Shown here in pieces: positions 1 through 7,143 of a stretch of 63,832 nt of DNA (its first letter is position 1; each line of letters begins with the position of its first letter). The DNA is from Actinomycetota bacterium. GTDB taxonomy: Bacteria > Actinomycetota > Actinomycetes > Actinomycetales > Microbacteriaceae. The notes beneath the pieces were generated by a model that worked only from the letters and a program-made list of their open reading frames with translations, was not told the DNA's origin and made no database searches. The stretch is from the NCBI GenBank assembly GCA_018268515.1, contig JAFDWK010000066.1:1-63832 (forward strand), written 5' to 3'. A program made the position numbers and the translations under genes.

Positions 1-69
1 AGGGATTCGCCTGGGAGTTGCACATCACCTCGCAGAACCCGCGCCGCGGCCCGGATCCGCGGCGCTGAG

Positions 70-75
70 TAGGCT
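70..75 (+). promoter_or_regulatory. -10 hexamer for leaderless polyprenyl synthase mRNA
   Basis: TAGGCT is followed by exactly 6 nt and then the GTG start at 82. No Shine-Dalgarno sequence precedes the start. The same TAnnnT-N6-start spacing recurs through the window, so transcription probably begins at the start codon itself. Confidence 0.6.
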
Positions 76-81
76 GATCCG

Positions 82-1167
82 GTGGCATCCTCCTCCGCTG
101 TGATCGACCAGGTCTCCCTCCGCCTCGACGCCTTCGTCGCGCGGATGCGCGAGGAGACGGCGACGTACGGCCCCGACGCCTCGGCCTTCGTCTCGACTGC
201 GGAGAGCACCCTGCGCGGAGGCAAGCGCCTGCGCGCAAGGTTCTGCCACGCGGGCTGGGCATCGGTCGCGGGCCTCGGCGGGATCAGCGCCGAGCCGATG
301 GCCCTCTGGGACGCCTGCGCGGCCCTCGAGGTGTTCCAGTCCGCAGCACTCGTGCACGACGATCTCATCGACAACTCCGACACCCGGCGGGGCAGGCCCG
401 CCGCGCACCGTGCCCTCGAGGGCTCGCACGTCAGGCAGAGCTGGAGCGGAAACCCTGTCGATTTCGGGCGCGCCGCGGCCGTGCTGCTCGGCGACCTGCT
501 CGTGGCCTGGAGCGACGACCTGCTGGAGTCCGGGATCGCCCGGAGCCCCCACGCCGATGCCGTCCGCGCGGAGTACGCGCGGATGCGCCGGGACGTCACG
601 ATCGGGCAGTACCTGGACATCGCCGAGGAGTCGGCGTGGAGCGTGAACGACGACGACGGCCATGCCGAGCGCGCGCTGCGCGTGGTGTCGCTCAAGGCGG
701 CGCGATACAGCGTCGAGCAGCCCCTCTTGATCGGCGCGGCGATCGCGGGAGCCGACCGCGCCCAGCAGGCCGCCCTGCGCGCCTTCGGTCATCCGCTCGG
801 AATGGCCTTCCAGCTGCGCGACGACGTGCTCGGCGTGTTCGGCGACGATAAGATCACCGGCAAGCCCGCGGGTGACGATCTGCGCGAGGGCAAGCGCACG
901 CTGCTCATCGCCTGGACCCGCCAGGCGCTGGCCCCGCAGGGCCGCCGCCTCGTCGACGAGATGCTCGGGGATCCGCAGCTCACCGCGGATCAGATCGCCA
1001 GCCTGCAGGCGATCATCATGGAATCCGGCGCGCTCACCCGCATGGAGCAGCTCATCGGCGAGTACGCCGCCGACGGCGAGGCGGCGCTGCAGGGCGCCCC
1101 CCTGGACGCGGGGTCGCTGGAACTGCTGCGAGGGCTCGCCCGGGACGCGACGCAGCGCACCGCCTGA
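82..1167 (+). CDS. Polyprenyl (geranylgeranyl-type) diphosphate synthase
   Basis: 361 aa trans-prenyltransferase that condenses isopentenyl diphosphate onto allylic diphosphates in the cytoplasm, feeding carotenoid, quinone or lipid-carrier synthesis. The first aspartate-rich motif DDLID is at residues 93-97 and is followed by SDTRRG. The second aspartate pair is D247-D248 in FQLRDDVLG, and the GGKRLR substrate-binding motif lies near the N-terminus. The GTG start is supported by a leaderless -10 hexamer 6 nt upstream. In mycobacteria an idsA2 synthase likewise sits beside Rv2175c and pknL, the next genes here, so this is probably the IdsA2-type enzyme. Product chain length cannot be read from the sequence. 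Confidence 0.9.
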   Translation: MASSSAVIDQVSLRLDAFVARMREETATYGPDASAFVSTAESTLRGGKRLRARFCHAGWASVAGLGGISAEPMALWDACAALEVFQSAALVHDDLIDNSDTRRGRPAAHRALEGSHVRQSWSGNPVDFGRAAAVLLGDLLVAWSDDLLESGIARSPHADAVRAEYARMRRDVTIGQYLDIAEESAWSVNDDDGHAERALRVVSLKAARYSVEQPLLIGAAIAGADRAQQAALRAFGHPLGMAFQLRDDVLGVFGDDKITGKPAGDDLREGKRTLLIAWTRQALAPQGRRLVDEMLGDPQLTADQIASLQAIIMESGALTRMEQLIGEYAADGEAALQGAPLDAGSLELLRGLARDATQRTA

Positions 1168-1198
1168 CGGCCCGCGTGCAGCACCCGCCCGAGGCCGG

Positions 1199-1549
1199 TC
1201 AGGCGAGAGTCCGGGCGATCCGGCGCACCTCGCTCTTGTGCCCGTCGCGCAGCGCGTCGATGGGAGCCCTGCCCATCGACTCCTCCTCGGCCAGCAGCCA
1301 GTCGATCACCTCGTCATCGGTGAAGCCCGCGTCCTTCAGCACGATGATCGTGCCGCGCAGCGATCCGATCGGCTGGTCGTCCTTGAGGAAGACGGCCGGA
1401 ACGGCCAGCGGGCCGTTGCGGCGGGATCCGACGAGATGCTGCTCGTCGAAGAGCCGGTGCACGCGACCGAGGGGCTCGCCGAGGATCTCGACGAGGTCGG
1501 GAAGAGTCAGCCATTCGGCCGCCGGGGCGGCCGTTTCCGTGTCAGTCAC
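1199..1549 (-). CDS. Rv2175c-family DNA-binding protein
   Basis: 116 aa protein with an N-terminal winged-helix-like region (LTLPDLVEILGEPLGRVHRL) and a C-terminal Rv2175c domain (EVIDWLLAEEES to the end). In Mycobacterium tuberculosis, Rv2175c binds DNA and is a substrate of the PknL kinase. Here it lies convergent with the polyprenyl synthase and 1.3 kb from a PknL-like kinase, which keeps that partnership. Its GTG start is preceded by GATCAT and 6 nt, a weaker version of the leaderless pattern. A phosphorylation-controlled regulatory role is inferred from the family. Confidence 0.85.
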   Translation of the reverse strand: MTDTETAAPAAEWLTLPDLVEILGEPLGRVHRLFDEQHLVGSRRNGPLAVPAVFLKDDQPIGSLRGTIIVLKDAGFTDDEVIDWLLAEEESMGRAPIDALRDGHKSEVRRIARTLA

Positions 1550-1723
1550 CTCACCATGATCCCATCCCCGCGCCGGTGCATCGCCCGCGGCATCCCGCTC
1601 CTCCGCCGGGCGCTTCTTTCACATTCGTCACTTCTGTTGACTTGACATCACTTCCATGACACCGTCGAGGGGTCGGCGCGCACGGCCGCGCACCGGTATC
1701 CGACGTCAGAACCGGGGGGATCC
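1550..1723. promoter_or_regulatory. Divergent intergenic promoter region
   Basis: 174 bp between the Rv2175c-like gene and the LysM gene. Around 1630-1660 it is noticeably AT-richer, with overlapping TTGACT and TTGACA hexamers (1637-1647) and, on the other strand, two AAGTGA direct repeats. The GGGGGGA run just before the ATG at 1724 may act as ribosome binding site. The -10 elements are not certain. Confidence 0.4.
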
Positions 1724-2758
1724 ATGGCGACCGCACCGATTCCGCGCCGCGCACTCGGCCTCACCGCGCCGGCCGTGCTGCTCACCACCGTGGCGACCGC
1801 GCTCGTCGCGAGCCCGGCCCAGGCGCATGTGCCGGCGCACGCGATCCTGCCGTCCCTGACCGCGCTGCCGACCGGCGCGGCCGCGGCCCTCCTGGCAGTG
1901 CTGCGCGCCCCCGCCGAGGTCGCCCCGCCGACCGCCTACACCGTGCAGGACGGCGACACCCTGTGGGACATCGCCCGCGCCCATGGCACGACGGTCGCCG
2001 CGCTGTACGCGGCCAACGGTCTCGGCGCCGACTCGATCATCCACCCGGGCCAGATCCTCTCCCTGAGCGCCCCGTCAGCGGCCCCGGCCGCGGCCCCGAC
2101 GGAGGCCTCCCCCGCCCCTGCCGCCACAGACGGTGCGGGCTACGAGGTGGTGGCCGGCGACACCCTGTGGTCGATCGCACAGCAGCACGGGATCCCCCTC
2201 GCAGACCTCTTCGCCGCGAACGGGCTCAGGCCCGACTCGATCATCTACCCGGGGCAGACGCTTCGGACCTCCGCCCCGGCACCGGCCGCCCCCGCCCCCG
2301 CGTCCGTTGCCCCCGCGTCCGTCGCCCCCGCCCCGGACGCCGACACGTACACGGCGCCGCAGGTGGTTCTCACGGACGAGCAGGCGGCGAACGCACGGCT
2401 CATCATCCAGATCGGCCACGAGCTCGGCGTGCCCGCCCGCGGCATCGCGATCGCGCTGGCCACCGCCATGGTCGAGTCCGGGCTCACCAATCATCCGGGC
2501 GGCGACCGCGACTCGATCGGCCTGTTCCAGCAGCGTCCCAGCACCGGCTGGGGAGCCCCGGAGCAGATCGCGGATCCCGGGTACGCGGCGCGGACGTTCT
2601 ACGTCGGCACCCCGCACACCAACGGCCTGCTCGACATCCCGGGCTGGGAAGGGCTCGGCTTCGGCGAAGCCGCACAGCAAGTGCAGATATCCGCGTACCC
2701 GAACCGGTACGCGCTGTGGGAGCCGCAGGCGGAGAGCTGGCTGGCCGCGCTCGGCTGA
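1724..2758 (+). CDS. Secreted double-LysM protein with lytic-transglycosylase-like C-terminus
   Basis: 344 aa exported cell-wall protein. Residues 1 to about 34 form a signal peptide ending in SPAQA. LysM domain 1 starts near residue 72 (YTVQDGDTLWDIARAHG) and LysM 2 near 140 (YEVVAGDTLWSIAQQHG); both should bind peptidoglycan. After an Ala/Pro linker with short tandem repeats, residues about 220-344 hold a helical region with ALATAMVESGL and SIGLFQQRP, which resembles the SLT-like fold common in actinobacterial wall proteins. MVESGL would supply the catalytic Glu if it is active. It sits directly upstream of a PASTA kinase that senses peptidoglycan, so it may work in the same envelope process. 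Whether it cleaves glycan is unproven. Confidence 0.85.
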   Translation: MATAPIPRRALGLTAPAVLLTTVATALVASPAQAHVPAHAILPSLTALPTGAAAALLAVLRAPAEVAPPTAYTVQDGDTLWDIARAHGTTVAALYAANGLGADSIIHPGQILSLSAPSAAPAAAPTEASPAPAATDGAGYEVVAGDTLWSIAQQHGIPLADLFAANGLRPDSIIYPGQTLRTSAPAPAAPAPASVAPASVAPAPDADTYTAPQVVLTDEQAANARLIIQIGHELGVPARGIAIALATAMVESGLTNHPGGDRDSIGLFQQRPSTGWGAPEQIADPGYAARTFYVGTPHTNGLLDIPGWEGLGFGEAAQQVQISAYPNRYALWEPQAESWLAALG

Positions 2759-2835
2759 CCGTCCGCGATCCCGCCTGCGAGAACGGAAAAGCGCCGTCAC
2801 GCGAGCCGTTGCCCTGGCTCTCAGCGAGTTCTCCC

Positions 2836-2841
2836 TAGACT
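2836..2841 (+). promoter_or_regulatory. -10 hexamer for leaderless PASTA kinase mRNA
   Basis: TAGACT, 6 nt, then the GTG start at 2848. No ribosome binding site is visible. Confidence 0.6.
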
Positions 2842-2847
2842 CTTGTC

Positions 2848-4791
2848 GTGACGACCAGCCAACAAGCCGACCCCCTCATCGGGCGGCTCGTCGACGGTCG
2901 CTACCGCGTCCGCGCGCGGATCGCGCGCGGCGGCATGGCCACGGTCTACGTCGCCACCGATCTGCGCCTCGAACGCCGTATCGCGCTGAAGGTGATGCAC
3001 GGGCATCTCAGCGACGACACAGTGTTCCAGAGCCGGTTCATCCAGGAGGCGCGCGCCGCCGCCCGCCTGGCCGACCCGCACGTCGTGAACGTCTTCGATC
3101 AGGGCCAGGACGGCGAGCTGGCCTACCTGGTCATGGAGTATCTGCCCGGCATCACGCTGCGGGAGCTCATGCGCGAGCAGCGCCGCCTCACCATCCCGCA
3201 GACCATCACGATCATGGACGCGGTGCTGTCGGGGCTCGCCGCGGCCCACCGCGCCGGCATCGTGCATCGCGACGTCAAGCCCGAGAACGTGCTGCTGGCC
3301 GAAGACGGCCGGATCAAGATCGGTGACTTCGGCCTGGCCCGCGCGACGACCGCGAACACGGCCTCCGGGGCGCAGCTCATGGGCACGATCGCCTACCTCG
3401 CCCCCGAACTCGTGACCCGCGGCACCGCCGACGCCCGCAGCGACATCTACGCGCTCGGCATCATGCTCTACGAGATGCTCGTCGGCGAGCAGCCCTACAA
3501 GGGCGAGCAGCCGATGCAGATCGCGTTCCAGCACGCCACCGACTCCGTGCCCCGGCCCAGCGTCCGCAACCCCGGCGTCCCGGAGCAGCTGGACGAACTC
3601 GTGCTGTGGGCGACGGAGAAGAGCCCGGACGAGCGCCCCGACGACGCGCAGCAGATGCTGGAGCGCCTGCGGGTGATCGAACGCGAGCTCGGCGTCACCC
3701 CCACCCCGACGACCGCGAAGACCACCGTGATCCCGATGCGCGACACGGCGGACCAGACCCTGGTCCTGCCCGGCGCCGCTGCCTCGACCGCGCCCGCCCT
3801 CGTCGCGGACGCGCCCCTGGACAACGCGACGCTGCTGCGCCGCCGCGCCGCGCACCGGCGCTCCCGCGGCGCGCTGCTGCTGGTGCTCGTGCTGCTGCTG
3901 GCCGTCCTGGCGGGCGGCGCCGGCTGGTGGTTCGGATCCGGTCCCGGGTCGAAGCTGTCCGTCCCCGATGTCGCGGGCAAGACCTGGGAGATCGCGGCCG
4001 CCGCCATCACGAAGGACGGGATGACCCCGGTCCAGGGCAGCGAGAACTCCCTGAAGGTTCCGCAGGGTGAGGCGATCCGAACGGATCCGGTCGCGGGCAC
4101 GCGTGTGGACAAGAAGGCCAAGGTCACGGTGATGATCTCGGCAGGTCCTGCCAAGCACGATGTCCCGAAGCTCGACGAAATGACCGAAGCCCAGGCGAAG
4201 CAGGCCATCGCGACCTTCAATCTGAAACTCCTGGACCCTCTCATGCTGTTCTCCCGGGCCGCCAACGGCATCGTGATCAACGCGCAGGTCACCCCCCGTG
4301 CCGGCGGCGACGGCTACGAGTGCGGCGAGGGCTGCAGCGTGTACGAGGGCGACCAGTTCCAGCTCTTCGTCTCGCTCGGCGCGCTGCCCGACGTGACCGG
4401 CAAGACCGTCGCTGATGCGACCAGCACGCTGACCGCCGCACAGCTGAAGGTGAATCCGGACTCGGTCATGGAGTACAGCGACAGCGTGCCCGAGGGGCAC
4501 GTGATCGGCATCTCGGACCGCGACGGCGGCGGCAACTGGCGCCCGAACGACACGATCACGCTGCACGTCTCGAAGGGTCCGGAACCCGTACCCGTTCCGG
4601 GCGTCGTCGGTCAGACGCTGGACAAGGCGAAGAAGACCCTGACGGATGCCGGATTCCAGGTGTCCTATGCGCCCTGGGGAGACCTGCCCGGATTCGCCGC
4701 GATGACGACCGTGACCGCGCAGAACCCCGCCGCGGACACCGCCGTGCCCAAGGGATCCAAGGTCACCCTCACTATCCAGCTCCAGGGCTGA
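2848..4791 (+). CDS. pknL: PknL/PknB-type membrane Ser/Thr protein kinase with PASTA repeats
   Basis: 647 aa kinase. The cytoplasmic kinase domain (about residues 15-275) has catalytic Lys48, H140-R-D142 in HRDVKPEN, and D160-F-G. A single membrane helix spans about 341-363 (ALLLVLVLLLAVLAGG). Outside the cell are four PASTA-like repeats that would bind muropeptides or lipid II. The second PASTA is odd: it carries a CGEGC cysteine pair that could form an extracellular disulfide. Its neighbours (Rv2175c-like, prenyl synthase, AroG) match the mycobacterial pknL locus, hence the symbol, although mycobacterial PknL lacks the PASTA array. The orthology to PknL rather than PknB is therefore positional. 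Confidence 0.88.
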   Translation: MTTSQQADPLIGRLVDGRYRVRARIARGGMATVYVATDLRLERRIALKVMHGHLSDDTVFQSRFIQEARAAARLADPHVVNVFDQGQDGELAYLVMEYLPGITLRELMREQRRLTIPQTITIMDAVLSGLAAAHRAGIVHRDVKPENVLLAEDGRIKIGDFGLARATTANTASGAQLMGTIAYLAPELVTRGTADARSDIYALGIMLYEMLVGEQPYKGEQPMQIAFQHATDSVPRPSVRNPGVPEQLDELVLWATEKSPDERPDDAQQMLERLRVIERELGVTPTPTTAKTTVIPMRDTADQTLVLPGAAASTAPALVADAPLDNATLLRRRAAHRRSRGALLLVLVLLLAVLAGGAGWWFGSGPGSKLSVPDVAGKTWEIAAAAITKDGMTPVQGSENSLKVPQGEAIRTDPVAGTRVDKKAKVTVMISAGPAKHDVPKLDEMTEAQAKQAIATFNLKLLDPLMLFSRAANGIVINAQVTPRAGGDGYECGEGCSVYEGDQFQLFVSLGALPDVTGKTVADATSTLTAAQLKVNPDSVMEYSDSVPEGHVIGISDRDGGGNWRPNDTITLHVSKGPEPVPVPGVVGQTLDKAKKTLTDAGFQVSYAPWGDLPGFAAMTTVTAQNPAADTAVPKGSKVTLTIQLQG

Positions 4792-4838
4792 AGCCGCGCC
4801 GGGCGCCGCCGCCGACCCCTCGGCGCCTCCGGGGTACG

Positions 4839-4878
4839 GAGAAGGCCCGGATCCACGTGGGCGGATCCGGGCCTTCTC
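4839..4878. terminator. Bidirectional hairpin terminator
   Basis: Perfect 16-bp stem (4839-4854 with 4863-4878) and an 8-nt loop, placed between the convergent kinase and DAHP synthase genes. There is no long T run, as is usual in high-GC actinobacteria. Confidence 0.75.
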
Positions 4879-4886
4879 GCCGTGTA

Positions 4887-6221
4887 TCAGCGCTTCTCGA
4901 GCTCCTCGGCGACGAGGAACGCGAGCTCGAGCGACTGCATGTGGTTCAGGCGCGGGTCGCACAGCGACTCGTAGCGGGTCGCCAGGCCCTCCTCATCGAT
5001 CTGCTCGGATCCGCCCAGGCACTCGGTGACGTCGTCGCCGGTGAGCTCCACGTGGATCCCGCCCGGGAAGGTGCCGACGGCACGATGCGCCTCGAAGAAG
5101 CCGCGCACCTCGTCGACCACGTCGTCGAAGCGACGCGTCTTGTAGCCGGTCGGCGTGGTGATGCCGTTGCCGTGCATGGGGTCGGTGACCCACAGCGGCT
5201 GCGCGCCGGAGTCCTTGACGGCCTCCAGCAGCGGCGGCAGCGCGTCGCGGATCTTGCCCGCTCCCATGCGCGTGATGAAGGTGAGCCGGCCCGGCTCGCG
5301 GTGCGGGTCGAGCTTGTCGATGAGCGCGAGCGCCGTGTCGGTCGTCGTGGTGGGGCCGAGCTTCACGCCGATCGGGTTGCGGATCTTCGAGAAGTAGTCG
5401 ACGTGCGCGCCGTCGAGCTCACGGGTGCGCTCGCCGATCCAGAGGAAGTGCGCCGCGGTGTTGTACGGCGTGAGCGTGCGCGAGTCGATGCGGGTCATCG
5501 GACGCTCGTAGTCCATCAGCAGGCCCTCATGGCCGGTGAAGAACTCGACGCGCTTGAGCTCGTCGAAGTCGGCGCCCGCCGCCTCCATGAACTTGATCGC
5601 GCGGTCGATCTCGGCAGCCATGCGCTCGTAGCGCTGGTTCGCCGGGTTCTGCGCGAAGCCCTTGTTCCAGGAGTGCACCTCGCGGAGATCCGCGAAGCCG
5701 CCCTGCGTGAAGGCTCGGATGAGGTTCAGCGTCGAGGCCGCCGTGTGGTAGCCCTGCAGCAGGCGCGAGGGGTTCGCCTCGCGGGAGCCCTCGGTGAAGT
5801 CGTAGCCGTTGACGATGTCGCCCCGGTACGCGGGCAGGGTGACGTCGCCGCGGGTCTCGGTGTCGCTCGAGCGCGGCTTGGCGAACTGCCCCGCCATGCG
5901 CCCCATCTTCACCACGGGCATCGAGGCGCCGTAGGTGAGCACGACCGCCATCTGCAGCACCGTCTTGATGCGGTTGCGGATCTGCTCGGCGGTGGCACCG
6001 GCGAAGGTCTCGGCGCAGTCGCCGCCCTGGAGCAGGAAGGCCTGTCCGGAGGCGGCGCGGGCGAGGCGTTCGCGGAGGTTGTCCACCTCGCCGGCGAACA
6101 CCAGCGGGGGCAGCGCGGCGATCTGCGAGGAGACCTCGGCGACGCGCTCGGCGTCGGGCCACTGCGGCTGCTGCTTGATCGGGAGGGCGCGCCACGAGTC
6201 GAGATCGAGAGGCTGAGGCAT
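4887..6221 (-). CDS. aroG: Class II 3-deoxy-7-phosphoheptulonate (DAHP) synthase
   Basis: 444 aa enzyme for the first step of the shikimate pathway, condensing phosphoenolpyruvate with erythrose 4-phosphate. It is the plant/mycobacterial class II type: the N-terminus has the QQPQWPD signature, followed by LLQGGDCAETF (a metal-binding Cys), VGRM-like KMGRMAGQFAKPRS, FFTGHEGLL and WVTDPMHGNG. All are intact and the length fits the family. A leaderless -10 (TAGGAT at 6233-6228, 6 nt before the ATG) gives it its own promoter downstream of plsC. In mycobacteria aroG is also close to pknL and to the Rv2182c acyltransferase, as here. Confidence 0.97.
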   Translation of the reverse strand: MPQPLDLDSWRALPIKQQPQWPDAERVAEVSSQIAALPPLVFAGEVDNLRERLARAASGQAFLLQGGDCAETFAGATAEQIRNRIKTVLQMAVVLTYGASMPVVKMGRMAGQFAKPRSSDTETRGDVTLPAYRGDIVNGYDFTEGSREANPSRLLQGYHTAASTLNLIRAFTQGGFADLREVHSWNKGFAQNPANQRYERMAAEIDRAIKFMEAAGADFDELKRVEFFTGHEGLLMDYERPMTRIDSRTLTPYNTAAHFLWIGERTRELDGAHVDYFSKIRNPIGVKLGPTTTTDTALALIDKLDPHREPGRLTFITRMGAGKIRDALPPLLEAVKDSGAQPLWVTDPMHGNGITTPTGYKTRRFDDVVDEVRGFFEAHRAVGTFPGGIHVELTGDDVTECLGGSEQIDEEGLATRYESLCDPRLNHMQSLELAFLVAEELEKR

Positions 6222-6227
6222 CCCCCC

Positions 6228-6233
6228 ATCCTA
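6228..6233 (-). promoter_or_regulatory. -10 hexamer for leaderless aroG mRNA
   Basis: Minus-strand TAGGAT, then 6 nt (all G), then ATG at 6221. The G run could instead act as a ribosome binding site, but it directly abuts the start. Confidence 0.5.
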
Positions 6234-6282
6234 GAGTGCCGGGACGGGTGCGGATCGCCCTGTGAAGCCCGCGGGACGTCCG

Positions 6283-6972
6283 CTACGACGTCTGGGCGGC
6301 GAGGCGCTCCTTGACCGTGGAGGCGTAGACGTCCTCGTAGCGCTGCTCGCCCAGGCGCTGCAGCGCCACCATGATCTCGTCGGTCACGGAGCGGAGGATG
6401 TAGCGGTCGTTCTCCATGCCGGCGTAGCGGGAGAAGTCCAGGGGCTCGCCGATCACCATCCCCACACGCATGATGTTCGGGATGCGCTGCCCGGTCGGCA
6501 TCGCGACGTCGGTGTCGACCATCACGACGGGGATCACCGGGACCTTGGCCTCCAGCGCCATCCGCGCGATGCCGGTGCGGCCGCGGTACAGCTTGCCGTC
6601 CGGGCTGCGCGTGCCCTCGGGGTAGATGCCGAGCAGATCCCCACGCCCGAGCACGCCCAGGCCGGTGTTCAGCGAGGCCTCGGAGGCCTTCCCACCGGAG
6701 CGGTCGATGGGCAGCTGCCCCGTGCCCTTCATGAACATCCTGGTGGCCCAGCCCTTGAGGCCCTTGCCCGTGAAGTAGTCGCTCTTGGCGAGGAAGGACA
6801 TCTTCCGGTCCAGCATGAGCGGAAGGAAGATCGAGTCAGAGAAGGACAGATGGTTGCTCGCCATGATCGCGGCCCCGGTGGCGGGCACATGCTGACGGCC
6901 CACGATCCACGGGCGGAAGATCGCCTTCACCAGCGGGCCGATGGCGATGTACTTCATGAACCAGTAGATCAT
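6283..6972 (-). CDS. plsC: 1-acyl-sn-glycerol-3-phosphate acyltransferase (PlsC family)
   Basis: 229 aa membrane-associated acyltransferase that makes phosphatidic acid from lysophosphatidic acid. The catalytic HX4D box is H41-D46 (NHLSFSD) and the substrate motif EGTRS begins at E119. The ATG at 6972 is chosen because a GGGAGGGA ribosome binding site lies upstream and the protein then has the family length. The open frame runs on to 7743, but that part is antisense to the fadD gene. The stop is 61 bp from aroG, and fadD is divergent. The pairing with an acyl-CoA synthetase suggests supply of acyl groups for phospholipids. It matches the position of mycobacterial Rv2182c. Confidence 0.92.
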   Translation of the reverse strand: MIYWFMKYIAIGPLVKAIFRPWIVGRQHVPATGAAIMASNHLSFSDSIFLPLMLDRKMSFLAKSDYFTGKGLKGWATRMFMKGTGQLPIDRSGGKASEASLNTGLGVLGRGDLLGIYPEGTRSPDGKLYRGRTGIARMALEAKVPVIPVVMVDTDVAMPTGQRIPNIMRVGMVIGEPLDFSRYAGMENDRYILRSVTDEIMVALQRLGEQRYEDVYASTVKERLAAQTS

Positions 6973-7097
6973 CGCCCGCAGTCTATCCCTCCCCTGCAGC
7001 GGACACGAGAGCCCCCATCCGGATACTGCAACCCAGTTCCACCATTCATGCGACTGAATCCCACGCTCGGCGCCGCGTCCCCAGGCACCGCATGGCA

Positions 7098-7103
7098 TAG
7101 ACT
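7098..7103 (+). promoter_or_regulatory. Probable -10 of fadD promoter
   Basis: TAGACT about 40 bp before the GTG start. Unlike many genes here, fadD has a leader with a clear AAGGAGTT ribosome binding site at 7133-7140. Confidence 0.4.
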
Positions 7104-7143
7104 CCTGGGAAGCACGTACCCGTCCGGCCCCGAAGGAGTTGCC

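Noticed and set aside
2821-4962. 713-codon minus-strand frame opposite the PASTA kinase
   Set aside because: Shadow of the kinase in high-GC DNA; composition has no protein-like hydrophobic pattern.
6262-7143. N-terminal extension of fadD to 902 aa
   Set aside because: Antisense to plsC, and a Shine-Dalgarno is right before the GTG at 7144.
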